Position numbers and translations under genes: made by a program
Shown here: one piece after another, positions 1 through 7,665 of the stretch
Layout: every line of letters begins with the position of its first letter
Numbering within the stretch: position 1 is the first letter of the stretch
Assembly (NCBI GenBank): GCA_947492995.1
Contig: CANLOU010000001.1
Coordinates: 434,001 to 498,000 of the forward strand
DNA: 64,000 nucleotides
Source of the DNA: an uncultured Litoreibacter sp.
Lineage (GTDB): Bacteria > Pseudomonadota > Alphaproteobacteria > Rhodobacterales > Rhodobacteraceae
Direction: 5' to 3'
Notes under the pieces: model-generated
What the model was told of the DNA's origin: nothing
Seen by the model: only the letters and a program-made list of their open reading frames with translations
The model's database searches: none

Positions 1-254
1 TTGTTGAACACTTTTTCGCCCTGGGCAGCGTCCGCAGAGGCCATAACAAGGGAAAAATCAATCTCTTCCTCTTCTTCCTCTTCGACATCGCTTTCCGCCA
101 CTTCAATGACGTAGCCTTGCGCATGATCTTCGCCGTCACCATGGCCTCCGCCGCCGTGATAGATCAGCTCGGCGCCCCATCCACCCAGAAGGAACAAAAG
201 CAACGCGCCGCAACCGGCGCCCAGGATCTTTGTGAATGTCATCGTATCGAACAT
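1..254 (-). CDS. cycM: Membrane-anchored cytochrome c (CycM/c552 type), N-terminal part only
   Basis: The gene runs off the left edge, so only the first 84 residues are present and the haem CXXCH motif is outside the window. What is visible begins MFDTMTFTKILGAG, followed by one hydrophobic segment (about residues 7-25) ending near a His/Gly/Glu-rich stretch, then a run of seven acidic residues and the start of a globular domain (SADAAQGEKVF), the usual opening of a class I cytochrome c domain. The uncleaved anchor followed by an acidic linker is the CycM/c552 pattern, an electron donor between the bc1 complex and aa3 oxidase. It is divergent from pheA. An internal ATG at 242 is an alternative start. 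Confidence 0.72.
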   Translation of the reverse strand, partial: MFDTMTFTKILGAGCGALLLFLLGGWGAELIYHGGGGHGDGEDHAQGYVIEVAESDVEEEEEEEIDFSLVMASADAAQGEKVFN

Positions 255-385
255 TTGTCGTCTTACCTTGGCTGGCGCGGAGGGATTCCCTGCCGCATTG
301 AGTTCGCGCGTATGTAGCGGGTTCCCCTGCCCTTTATCAAGGTGTAGAAGGCGCGACGAAACGCCCAATCTGTGAGAAAATTCCC

Positions 386-1231
386 ATGGCCTCTGACGCG
401 GCACCAAAAATCGCCTTCCAAGGGGAGCTTGGGGCCTATTCTCACGAGGCCTGCGCCGCTGCGCGGCCCAACCACACGCCTCTGCCATGCGCCACTTTTG
501 AGGACGTCATCGACGCCGTGCGTGCGGGGGACGCAGAACTTGCAATGTTGCCGGTCGAAAATACCACCTATGGCCGCGTCGCGGACATGCACCGGCTTTT
601 GCCTGACTCCGGCCTGCATATCATTGACGAGGCTTTCGTGCGGGTCCGCATCGCGCTTTTGGCCAATAAAGGCGTCACGCTCAATCAGGTCAAAACGGTC
701 AGGGCCCATCTGGTTCTTATCCCTCAATGTCGCGGCTTTCTGTCCAAACACGCAATCCGCGGGGAAGCCGCCGCCGACAACGCCGGTGCGGCCGCCGAAA
801 TTGCCGCCAGCGGCGCGACGGATACCGGTGCGCTCGCATCGCCCTTGGCTGCCAAGACCTATGGGCTGAACGTGCTCGCTGATGGCATCGAGGACAACGA
901 CACCAACACAACACGGTTCCTCGTGATGTCGCGGCAGGAGGACATGTCGCGCCGTGGCACAACGCATATGCTGACCTCCTTCGTGTTCCGCGTCCGCAAC
1001 ATTCCGGCGGCCCTCTACAAAGCCATGGGCGGGTTTGCGACCAATGGTGTGAACATGGTGAAGCTGGAAAGCTATATGGTCGATGGCGCATTCACCGCGA
1101 CGCAGTTCTATGCAGACATCACCGGCCATCCTGATGATCCCGCTGTGCAACGGGCGATGGAAGAGCTGTCCTACTTCACCACAGAGCTGAAAATTCTCGG
1201 CACCTATCCGGCGGCCTTCACACGCAGCTAG
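386..1231 (+). CDS. pheA: Prephenate dehydratase
   Basis: 281 residues. Converts prephenate to phenylpyruvate in phenylalanine synthesis. The N-terminal two thirds is a periplasmic-binding-like PDT domain: IAFQGELGAYSHEA near residues 9-22, the PVENTTYGRV loop near 56-65, and the NTTRF signature near residue 172, whose Thr is catalytic in the family. The C-terminal third is an ACT domain for phenylalanine feedback, with GVNMVKLESYMVDG where the E. coli P-protein has ESRP. There is no chorismate mutase domain, so this is the monofunctional form. It is divergent from the CycM-type cytochrome, an arrangement I recall from Rhodobacterales. Confidence 0.95.
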   Translation: MASDAAPKIAFQGELGAYSHEACAAARPNHTPLPCATFEDVIDAVRAGDAELAMLPVENTTYGRVADMHRLLPDSGLHIIDEAFVRVRIALLANKGVTLNQVKTVRAHLVLIPQCRGFLSKHAIRGEAAADNAGAAAEIAASGATDTGALASPLAAKTYGLNVLADGIEDNDTNTTRFLVMSRQEDMSRRGTTHMLTSFVFRVRNIPAALYKAMGGFATNGVNMVKLESYMVDGAFTATQFYADITGHPDDPAVQRAMEELSYFTTELKILGTYPAAFTRS

Positions 1232-1250
1232 CCTGGCTTCCCATGTTCGG

Positions 1251-1293
1251 AAATATCCCGGGGGAGGAGCGCAAGCGACGGGGGCAGAGCCCC
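1251..1293. repeat. REP-like GC-rich element downstream of pheA
   Basis: Just after the pheA stop, an AAATATCCCGGGGGAGGAGC stretch is followed by a short hairpin, GGGGC-AGA-GCCCC (1281-1293). From memory, very similar AAATATCCCGGGGG...GGGGGCAGAGCCCC elements are scattered after genes in Rhodobacteraceae. Only this copy is in the window, so the repeat status is prior knowledge. It could also act as a weak transcript-end stabiliser. Confidence 0.45.
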
Positions 1294-1339
1294 AGCCTGC
1301 GTGGCGAACGCAAAAACATCATGCGCGCGCAGCGCACAT

Positions 1340-1819
1340 TCAGGTTGTGGCGCGCAGCCCCCGCTTGTGACGGTCCTCAAGATCTTCGGCAAAATGGGCA
1401 ATCCGGGTTTTGTAGCGGCGGTTCAGGGTGTTGCGCGCCAGCTTGGCAGATTGCATCAGCAATCGTGCGGACAGGGTTTTGGGCCGCACGTCCAGTTCGG
1501 CCCGCATCCGTGTCCGGTTGCGCGACAACGCTACCAACTCCACAAGAAACGTCGCCTCCATCCCGTTGGACCGGGCGTCAAAAGTCATCTGGTTGGGCCG
1601 GTCATATTCGGACAAGGTCACGTTGAAGTCCCGCAACTTGCCCCGGAAGGTGGCCTTCACCCGCCAGCCAAGCCCGGCCCCCATGACCCCTTCGTCGCCG
1701 GTCCGGGAGATCTCGGCACCATGGCGCATGGCGGCACGTTCAAAGCCTTCAAAATCCGACAACATGTCGAATACATCGTCAATCGGGACCTCAAGGTCTT
1801 CTTTGGTCGAAAACTTCAT
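1340..1819 (-). CDS. SRPBCC-family (START-like) protein
   Basis: 159 residues, no signal peptide or membrane segment. It opens MKFSTKEDLEVPIDDVFDMLSD, the usual first strand and helix of the SRPBCC fold (polyketide cyclase/START-like), followed by beta-rich sequence and a long C-terminal helix (SARLLMQSAKLARNTLNRRY). This fold makes a hydrophobic cavity; the ligand cannot be read from the sequence. It is convergent with pheA and just downstream of nudC on the same strand (38-base gap), so the two may be co-transcribed. Confidence 0.75.
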   Translation of the reverse strand: MKFSTKEDLEVPIDDVFDMLSDFEGFERAAMRHGAEISRTGDEGVMGAGLGWRVKATFRGKLRDFNVTLSEYDRPNQMTFDARSNGMEATFLVELVALSRNRTRMRAELDVRPKTLSARLLMQSAKLARNTLNRRYKTRIAHFAEDLEDRHKRGLRATT

Positions 1820-1857
1820 ATTTTGCTGCTCTCACAAGACGTCTAACGCGTTTGAGG

Positions 1858-2823
1858 TCAGTCTAGCGTATCACGCAGCCAGTTAAGCAATATGAAATGC
1901 GCAATTGCGCCCTTTCGGGCAGGCTTCATTTTCGGATTGTTGCCCGCAAACGTCTCTAACATCTCTTCGCGGGTCACCCAGAGGGCGTCTTCGATCTCTT
2001 CGGGGTCAATTTTGATGGTCTCGGACGTCGCATGCCCGTGGCACCCCATCATCAAAGACGCAGGAAACGGCCAGGGCTGCGATGCCAAATAGTCGACCTG
2101 TCCCACCTCGATGCCGGCTTCCTCAAACGTTTCCCGCCGCACAGCCGCCTCGATGGTTTCCCCCGGCTCGATGAAGCCAGCCAATAGCGAGTACATTCCT
2201 TCAGGCCACCCCGGAGAACGCCCCATCAGAACCGAATTGCCCCGCGTAATCAGCATGATAACAACAGGGTCAGTGCGCGGAAAATGGTGCGCGCCACAGG
2301 CGGCGCAGTCGCGCTGCCATCCCGCCATCGTAATGTCGGACTTTGCGCCGCACTGCGCGCAAAAGCCATGGGTTTCATGCCAGCTCGACACAGCCTTCGC
2401 AGATGCAATCAGTTCCGCGTCCCGTGCATTCAAACCCGTCATAATCGCCCGCAGTTCTGAAAACCTGTGATCCTCTGCCAAAGCGGGGTGATGCTGCTCG
2501 GAAGGGTCCAGAAACGCCCCCAAAGTCGCCGCTTCCTCAGCAGGCTCCCAGCCGGAAATATCGCGCACAAACCGCGCCACGCCGTCGTCGATCCCCAAAA
2601 AGATCGGTGCTTCATCGGCTAATTCAAAAATCGGATGCGTGGGGGATAGCCATCCGGGCCTGTCGCGCGCCTCGCCCGCGATCAACGGCTTGCCCCGCCA
2701 GATCGGCATCACGCCAGTGCCCGGCGTCTCAAGCAGATCAATCAGCGCGACTGCGTCGCCACGCAGATGCGCCGCGCGGTCCAATCCAGAACCCCCAAAA
2801 GTCACCGTTTCCGCAAGTTTCAT
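1858..2823 (-). CDS. nudC: NAD+ diphosphatase / NADH pyrophosphatase, Nudix family
   Basis: 321 residues from the ATG at 2823, the start of MKLAETVTFGG; longer forms would run into the SRP RNA gene. Domains in order: an N-terminal NudC domain, a four-Cys zinc ribbon (FCAQCG...DCAACG), then the Nudix hydrolase domain with a complete Nudix box, GFIEPGETIEAAVRRETFEE, that holds the metal-binding glutamates. A SQPWPFP motif follows, the NADH-specific SQPWPFPxS array. The enzyme cleaves NAD(H) to NMN(H) and AMP and, in E. coli, removes NAD caps from RNA. It is divergent from the SRP RNA. Confidence 0.95.
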   Translation of the reverse strand: MKLAETVTFGGSGLDRAAHLRGDAVALIDLLETPGTGVMPIWRGKPLIAGEARDRPGWLSPTHPIFELADEAPIFLGIDDGVARFVRDISGWEPAEEAATLGAFLDPSEQHHPALAEDHRFSELRAIMTGLNARDAELIASAKAVSSWHETHGFCAQCGAKSDITMAGWQRDCAACGAHHFPRTDPVVIMLITRGNSVLMGRSPGWPEGMYSLLAGFIEPGETIEAAVRRETFEEAGIEVGQVDYLASQPWPFPASLMMGCHGHATSETIKIDPEEIEDALWVTREEMLETFAGNNPKMKPARKGAIAHFILLNWLRDTLD

Positions 2824-2893
2824 GTCACTGCCCTTCGTTTGGGCAGAGAAATGCACTGTCTTGCAAGAATGGCAAGCGCCGCCTATATCGTGA

Positions 2894-2990
2894 GTCGAGG
2901 GGTTGGCGCGGGCAAGTGCCTCGCCAACCTGGTCAGATCCGGAAGGAAGCAGCCACAACGAGCCCCACTTGGGTCGATGTCCAACCTCTC
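2894..2990 (+). ncRNA. ffs: Bacterial small signal recognition particle RNA (4.5S type)
   Basis: The conserved apical domain is plain: GGTCAGATCCGGAAGGAAGC (2931-2950), with the asymmetric-loop and GGAA-tetraloop sequences that bind Ffh and contact FtsY. The ends pair: GAGG...TTGG (2897-2906) with CCAACCTC (2981-2988). The RNA is about 97 nt, a normal 4.5S size. It targets nascent membrane proteins to SecYEG. The exact 5' end is inferred from the pairing. It runs straight into a strong terminator. Confidence 0.93.
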
Positions 2991-3031
2991 ACCAAAAAGG
3001 GCAGCCGTTGGCTGCCCTTTTTGGTGAGAGG
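2985..3031. terminator. Perfect 22-bp inverted repeat, terminator of the SRP RNA
   Basis: Bases 2985-3006 and 3010-3031 are exact reverse complements with a GTT loop. The core is GGGCAGCC-GTT-GGCTGCCC followed by TTTTT, a classic rho-independent terminator, and symmetry makes it potentially bidirectional. Its first six bases (CCTCTC) are also the 3' strand of the SRP RNA closing stem, so the two structures share bases. Confidence 0.9.
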
Positions 3032-3150
3032 TAGTGTGGCAGGTTCATTTGCGAAGCAAATTGACCGAGAGGCACCCATATCAAACTCTGATCGGCAGGT
3101 CAGTTTCAAGGAAACTTACCGAGAGGGGATCTCCTATTTTCCAAGCCCCC

Positions 3151-4029
3151 TCACTCCCCAATCACATCCCCCCAACACGCCCGGCATGCCTCGGAAAACA
3201 CGCCCACATGCCCAATCGCGTCCACGCCATACGCTTCCGGCTTCAGCACCTTCTGCGTCACGGCCGCATCACGATAGAACCCCATTGTCCGCCACACGGC
3301 CTTGGGTGGCACCAGGTCGTCATCTGACGCCACAACAATTCGCACCGGGCACCCAATCGCTTGGTAATCCGGGTAAGGCAAAGCCTCGCCAATATCGCCC
3401 GCAAAGAACCCATGCGTCGTGCACCATTGGCGCCATTGCCAATAGACCCCGCTCGGCAGGTCCGGGCCGACGCCCAACCGGCGCCCGGGCAAGTACCCCA
3501 ATAGCCGCGTCGCCAACGGCGCGGGGCCGTACCAAAACGCCGCGGCCAAAGCGCGGTATGGCCAGGGATGATCTTGCAAATGCACCGGCCCGCTGGCCAC
3601 GGTAATGACGCGTTCCAAGCCGGACACGCCGTCTTGGAACGGCAGCCCCATCCCGCCGATCGAGTGCCCCAAATGCCAGACCGGCACTCCCGGCAGCAGG
3701 CTCCAGACGTGATCGCGGACCGCAATGGGGTCATGAACCGCCCAATCCACCATCGTCGCGTGCGATGTTTTCAGGTCACGCGCCAGCGAGGCCCCAAAAT
3801 CTCGGTAGTCGTAGGTTACGCAGGCCAGATCACGGTCGACGGCCAACCATGTGGCGAAGGCCTCGTAATAACGTTGCCTCACGCCGGTGGCCCCATTGAT
3901 GATGACGACCGCTTTTGGTTTTCCCGTTGGATGAAACAGCCGTCCTGCAAGGCGGTGCACGCCCGATCTTATCTCAATGTCTTGCATGATCGGTTGGCCG
4001 GTTTGCACAGTCTCTATCCTGACATTCAT
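3151..4029 (-). CDS. Alpha/beta hydrolase (serine hydrolase)
   Basis: 292 residues from the ATG at 4029, chosen because AAGGA sits at the right distance upstream; a GTG at 4044 is in frame but touches the operator. Visible alpha/beta-hydrolase marks: strand-rich N-terminus with VVIINGATGVRQRYYEAFA (oxyanion region), the nucleophile elbow GHSIGG, an acid candidate in VASDDDLVPP, and a late His in AIGHVGVF. There is no signal peptide. It is divergent from the TetR regulator at 4106 across a paired operator, so it is the likely target and its substrate or product may be the inducer. Substrate unknown. Confidence 0.85.
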   Translation of the reverse strand: MNVRIETVQTGQPIMQDIEIRSGVHRLAGRLFHPTGKPKAVVIINGATGVRQRYYEAFATWLAVDRDLACVTYDYRDFGASLARDLKTSHATMVDWAVHDPIAVRDHVWSLLPGVPVWHLGHSIGGMGLPFQDGVSGLERVITVASGPVHLQDHPWPYRALAAAFWYGPAPLATRLLGYLPGRRLGVGPDLPSGVYWQWRQWCTTHGFFAGDIGEALPYPDYQAIGCPVRIVVASDDDLVPPKAVWRTMGFYRDAAVTQKVLKPEAYGVDAIGHVGVFSEACRACWGDVIGE

Positions 4030-4044
4030 GGTGTCATCCTTCAC

Positions 4045-4086
4045 TAGACTGATTGGTCTAATAGCAAGCCTAGACCAATCAGTCTA
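4045..4086. promoter_or_regulatory. Paired TetR-type operators between hydrolase and regulator
   Basis: Two 16-bp boxes, TAGACTGATTGGTCTA (4045-4060) and its exact reverse complement TAGACCAATCAGTCTA (4071-4086), are separated by 10 bases. Each box is itself a dyad, TAGAC-N6-GTCTA. Box centres are 26 bp apart. They fill the divergent promoter region between the hydrolase and the TetR gene, the classic place for autoregulation. The half-site resembles the NemR box TAGACC...GGTCTA of E. coli. Confidence 0.85.
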
Positions 4087-4105
4087 GCCCAGATATGTTG
4101 CTGCA

Positions 4106-4669
4106 ATGACCAAACACCACAGCACCAAAGACAAACTCGCTTGGACCGCATCAAAGCTGTTTCAGGAAAAGGGCTACGAGGGCGTCGGCCTGTCCGAGAT
4201 ATTGTCCAATGCCAAACTGCCCAAGGGGTCGCTCTACCATCATTTCCAAAAGGGCAAATCGGATCTGGCCATGGCGGCGGCCAGCTACGCGTCGCGCGAA
4301 ATGTTACGCATCATCGACGATGCTTTCGTGCCTGCCAAAACCTATGATGACGGCATGACCACACTGTTTTTCAAGTGCGCAAAGCTGTTCGACCTGATGG
4401 GCAAATGGAACGGCTGCCCTATCTCTGGCACGCTGCTCAGCGGTCCGCGCAATCCGGCGTTCCGCGACCTGTCCAATCAGATATTTGAGACATGGATCAA
4501 GCGCATCGCGGACCATGCGCAAAAGCTGGGCATTGGGACGGCAGAGGCGCATGATCGCGCAACCCACCTGTTCGTGGCGCTGCAGGGCGGCTGGACGCTG
4601 GCCCGCGCCCAGCAATCGTCTGACGTGCTGCGTCAAATGCCAAAATTTCTGAAAGGCACACCCGCGTGA
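4106..4669 (+). CDS. TetR/AcrR family transcriptional regulator
   Basis: 187 residues. The N-terminal helix-turn-helix is typical: TKDKLAWTASKLFQEKGYEG, then GLSEILSNAKLPKGSLYHHF, with the SLYHHF recognition-helix end. The C-terminal ligand domain includes MGKWNGCPISGTLLSG, as in the LmrA/YxaF-like group; the Cys in NGCPISG is a candidate redox or electrophile sensor, by analogy only. It probably binds the two boxes just upstream and controls the divergent hydrolase and itself. The DUF202 gene overlaps its stop by 4 bases. Confidence 0.93.
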   Translation: MTKHHSTKDKLAWTASKLFQEKGYEGVGLSEILSNAKLPKGSLYHHFQKGKSDLAMAAASYASREMLRIIDDAFVPAKTYDDGMTTLFFKCAKLFDLMGKWNGCPISGTLLSGPRNPAFRDLSNQIFETWIKRIADHAQKLGIGTAEAHDRATHLFVALQGGWTLARAQQSSDVLRQMPKFLKGTPA

Positions 4670-5031
4670 CCAAAGACAATAACGAGCTCGCAGATCAACG
4701 CACCAAATGGGCCGAAGATCGCACTCTCATGGCCAATGAACGCACATTCTCCAGCTGGATGGGCACCGGCCTTGGGGCCGTCGGGGTGGCTATCGGCCTG
4801 AAGGCCGTCTTCGGCGACTTTGACCCGACCTGGGCCGCCAAGCTGGTCGCGTCCATCTTCATTGTTGCGGCCATTGCCATCTTCTGGACCGCGCGCCATC
4901 AGGCGATCAAAACCTTCAAACGCCTTCATGACAACGACGCCAATGCGCAACCCAGCAAGAATTATACCATCCTCGCTGGCATCATGACGTTTGCCGCATG
5001 CGCAACGGGCGCAATTCTGTGGAGTCTCTAG
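4666..5031 (+). CDS. DUF202 (YidH-like) small inner-membrane protein
   Basis: 121 residues, GTG start overlapping the TetR stop (GTGA). Begins with a charged cytoplasmic segment containing RTLMANERTFSSWMGTG, the DUF202 signature, followed by three hydrophobic segments (about residues 28-46, 56-76 and 101-119). DUF202/YidH proteins have no settled biochemical role. Overlap with the regulator implies co-transcription and so possible control by the same operator. Confidence 0.85.
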   Translation: MTKDNNELADQRTKWAEDRTLMANERTFSSWMGTGLGAVGVAIGLKAVFGDFDPTWAAKLVASIFIVAAIAIFWTARHQAIKTFKRLHDNDANAQPSKNYTILAGIMTFAACATGAILWSL

Positions 5032-5087
5032 TGGACCTCCCCCGCCCCACCGCTTAGCCTTGATAAGCGGCGAATCTTGAGGGGCAC

Positions 5088-6854
5088 ATGAGCGAGACCG
5101 AGCAAACACCAGCAGCGTCCTCCGAAGAAACAGGCGGCTATCAGGTTCTGGCGCGCAAGTACCGCCCAGCCACCTTTGCTGACCTCATCGGTCAGGACGC
5201 CATGGTCCGCACCCTCAAAAACGCCTTTGACGCGGGCCGCATTGCGCAAGCCTTCATCATGACCGGCATCCGCGGCACCGGCAAAACCACCACCGCGCGG
5301 ATCATCGCCAAAGGCATGAACTGCATCGGGGCGGATGGCCGAGGCCAGCCCACCACGGAACCTTGCGGCGTGTGCGAGCATTGCGTGGCCATCGCCGAGG
5401 GCCGCCATGTTGATGTGATGGAGATGGACGCCGCGTCCCGCACCGGCGTCGGCGACATTCGCGAAATCATCGATTCCGTGCATTACCGCGCGGCGTCTGC
5501 CCGCTACAAAATCTACATCATTGACGAGGTGCACATGCTGTCCACCTCCGCCTTCAACGCGCTTTTGAAGACGCTTGAAGAGCCGCCTGAGCACGTCAAA
5601 TTCATCTTCGCGACCACCGAGATTCGCAAGGTTCCCGTCACCGTCCTGTCCCGTTGCCAGCGTTTCGATCTGCGCCGCATCGAACCTGAGGTGATGATCG
5701 CCCACCTCGCCGCCGTCGCAGGCAAGGAAAACGCCGAAATCGCCGAGGACGCCCTCGCCCTCATCACCCGCGCCGCCGAAGGCTCGGTCCGTGATGCGAT
5801 GTCGCTGATGGATCAGGCGATCAGCCACGGAGCAGGTGAAACGACAGCGCCGCAAGTCCGTGCCATGCTGGGGCTGGCCGATCGCGGCCGCGTGCTGGAC
5901 CTGTTCGACCTTATCATGAAGGGCGATGCGGCAGGTGCGTTGCAGGAACTCAGCTCCCAATATGCCGACGGGGCCGACCCGATGGCCGTGCTGCGCGATC
6001 TGGCGGAAATCACCCATTGGGTCTCTGTCATCAAAATCACGCCCGAGGCCGCAGACGACCCAACGGTCAGTCCTGATGAACGCACGCGGGGGCAGTTGAT
6101 GGCCGAACAGCTTCCAATGCGCGCCATGTCGCGCATGTGGCAGTTGCTGCTCAAAGCCCTCGAAGAGGTCGCCGCCGCCCCCAACGCCATGATGGCCGCG
6201 GAGATGGCGATCATCCGCCTGACCCATATGGCCGATCTGCCGTCGCCCGAAGAATTGGTGCGCAAGCTGCAGGACACGCCCCCGCCCACGCCACCCGCTG
6301 GCGGCCAGGCCCCGCAAGGTGGCGCAGGGATGACCACGGCACGTGCCACCACGTCCATGGGCCATGTCCAAGGCTCGGGCGCCGCCACCGCGCTCGCCAC
6401 CAATCCCGAGGACGCGCTGGCCCGCTATGCCCGTTTCGACCAGGTGGTCGACCTGATCCGCACCAACCGCGATGTAAAGCTGCTGGTCGAGGTCGAAACC
6501 ACGCTGCAGCTCGCCAGCTACGCGCCGGGGCGTATCGAGTTTGTACCCACCGAAAACGCGCCGCGCGATCTGGCCTCCAAACTGGGCGCGCGGCTGCAAC
6601 AATGGACCGGCAACCGCTGGGCCGTCACAGTGGTCAACGAGGGCGGCGCGCAGACAATCGCCGATGTGCGCGACGCCGCCGAAAACGCGTTGAAGGCGGA
6701 AGCCGCAGAGCATCCGATGTTCAAAGCCACCTTGCAGGCGTTCCCGGGCGCAAAGATCGTCGAAATCCGAACTGCGGCGGACCTAATTCAGGAAGCGGCC
6801 GTCGAGGCGCTGCCAGAAGTTGAAGATGAGTGGGATCCCTTTGAAGATGGTTGA
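5088..6854 (+). CDS. dnaX: DNA polymerase III subunits gamma/tau
   Basis: 588 residues; the clamp-loader ATPase that assembles the beta clamp and organises the replisome. Walker A GIRGTGKTT at residues 60-68, zinc module C79/C93/C96/C99, Walker B YIIDEVHM at 143-150, sensor-1 FATTE near 174 and the SRC arginine-finger motif at 188-190. A Pro/Gly-rich linker near 390-415 precedes the tau-specific C-terminal domain. No A-rich slippery sequence is evident near the end of the ATPase part, so I see no sign of frameshift-made gamma. It heads the usual dnaX-ybaB-recR cluster, here split by two further genes. Confidence 0.97.
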   Translation: MSETEQTPAASSEETGGYQVLARKYRPATFADLIGQDAMVRTLKNAFDAGRIAQAFIMTGIRGTGKTTTARIIAKGMNCIGADGRGQPTTEPCGVCEHCVAIAEGRHVDVMEMDAASRTGVGDIREIIDSVHYRAASARYKIYIIDEVHMLSTSAFNALLKTLEEPPEHVKFIFATTEIRKVPVTVLSRCQRFDLRRIEPEVMIAHLAAVAGKENAEIAEDALALITRAAEGSVRDAMSLMDQAISHGAGETTAPQVRAMLGLADRGRVLDLFDLIMKGDAAGALQELSSQYADGADPMAVLRDLAEITHWVSVIKITPEAADDPTVSPDERTRGQLMAEQLPMRAMSRMWQLLLKALEEVAAAPNAMMAAEMAIIRLTHMADLPSPEELVRKLQDTPPPTPPAGGQAPQGGAGMTTARATTSMGHVQGSGAATALATNPEDALARYARFDQVVDLIRTNRDVKLLVEVETTLQLASYAPGRIEFVPTENAPRDLASKLGARLQQWTGNRWAVTVVNEGGAQTIADVRDAAENALKAEAAEHPMFKATLQAFPGAKIVEIRTAADLIQEAAVEALPEVEDEWDPFEDG

Positions 6855-6891
6855 GCCGCGCAGCGGATCAGCCAAGTGTGGTGTGTCGAGA

Positions 6892-7305
6892 ATGCGCAAA
6901 ATTCTGGCGGGCCGGCACCCATCAGCTGGTCTGGGCGCTCTCTTCCTCCTCCACCCAACCGCGGCCCTCGCCGAAGTCTGCGAAAAGATCCGCCCGAACT
7001 GGGAACCCGGAACCCCCGCCACCGCCCTTGGCGAGGCGCTTTATCTCTTCACGACCCTGCCTGCGATCATCTTGCTGATAGCCAGCGTGTTGGCGGTTCT
7101 CAAGCGCAGCCAATGGGGCACCCTCGGGCTTGTTGTGCTTTGGACGGGTTTGGTCAGCATAGTCACATTCGTGGATGACCCTTTTGTTGATGCCCAAGCC
7201 CTAGCAGAGGGCTGCGTCGGCGCGCCCTCCTTGTTCATCGGCGCGGTCGCTGCAATATGTATTGCAATGATCTTATTCACCATGCCGCGCGACACGCGGC
7301 TCTGA
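6892..7305 (+). CDS. Small membrane protein with signal peptide, unknown function
   Basis: 137 residues from the ATG at 6892 (MRKILAGRHPSAGLGALFLL); an upstream in-frame ATG at 6820 would overlap dnaX. A signal peptide ends near ALAEVC, then there are three hydrophobic segments (roughly 47-66, 70-93 and 109-130). Two Cys (in AEVCEKIRP and AEGCVGAPS) flank the first two segments on the predicted periplasmic side and could form a disulfide. It sits between dnaX and ybaB, probably in the same operon. I do not recognise the family. Confidence 0.65.
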   Translation: MRKILAGRHPSAGLGALFLLHPTAALAEVCEKIRPNWEPGTPATALGEALYLFTTLPAIILLIASVLAVLKRSQWGTLGLVVLWTGLVSIVTFVDDPFVDAQALAEGCVGAPSLFIGAVAAICIAMILFTMPRDTRL

Positions 7306-7320
7306 CAGAAGGGGACTTTT

Positions 7321-7665
7321 ATGCTCAAAGGATTAGGCGGCCTCGGCGACATGGCCGGGATGATGAAAAAAGCGCAGGAAATGCAGACCAAAATGGCCGA
7401 CATGCAGGCCGAGATGGAAAACCTGACCGTGGAAGGCGAAAGCGGCGCGGGGCTGGTCAAGGCCACGTCGACCGGCAAAGGCGTCATCACCGCGCTGGAT
7501 ATCGACCCGTCGATTTTCCACCCCGACGAGAAAGAGGTTGTCGAAGACCTTATCCTCGCCGCCATCAAGGACGCGCAAAACAAGGCGCAGGACAAGATGC
7601 AGGAAGAAATGGGCAAGATGACCGAAGGTCTGGGCCTGCCCGCCGGAATGAAACTCCCCTTTTGA
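7321..7665 (+). CDS. ybaB: YbaB/EbfC family nucleoid-associated protein
   Basis: 114 residues. Starts MLKGLGGLGDMAGMMKKAQEMQ and continues as a long charged helix, then KATSTGKGVITALDIDPS and the C-terminal helix AAIKDAQNKAQDKMQEEMGKM, the complete YbaB layout. These dimeric DNA-binding proteins are commonly encoded between dnaX and recR; EbfC affects nucleoid structure and repair in other bacteria. Its stop overlaps the next start (TGATG). A clear AGAAGGGG ribosome site precedes it. Confidence 0.95.
   Translation: MLKGLGGLGDMAGMMKKAQEMQTKMADMQAEMENLTVEGESGAGLVKATSTGKGVITALDIDPSIFHPDEKEVVEDLILAAIKDAQNKAQDKMQEEMGKMTEGLGLPAGMKLPF

Noticed and set aside
2824-2958. N-terminal extension of nudC to 2958
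   Set aside because: Would lie inside the SRP RNA gene; the family start is at 2823.
4030-4044. GTG start for the hydrolase at 4044
   Set aside because: It abuts the operator and lacks a ribosome site; the ATG at 4029 has AAGGA at good spacing.
5028-6713. 561-codon open frame antisense to dnaX
   Set aside because: Entirely within a confident dnaX gene; long antisense frames are common in GC-rich DNA. No ribosome site or protein-like pattern.
5088-6854. Programmed frameshift in dnaX
   Set aside because: No A-rich slippery heptamer or following hairpin found near the end of the ATPase region.
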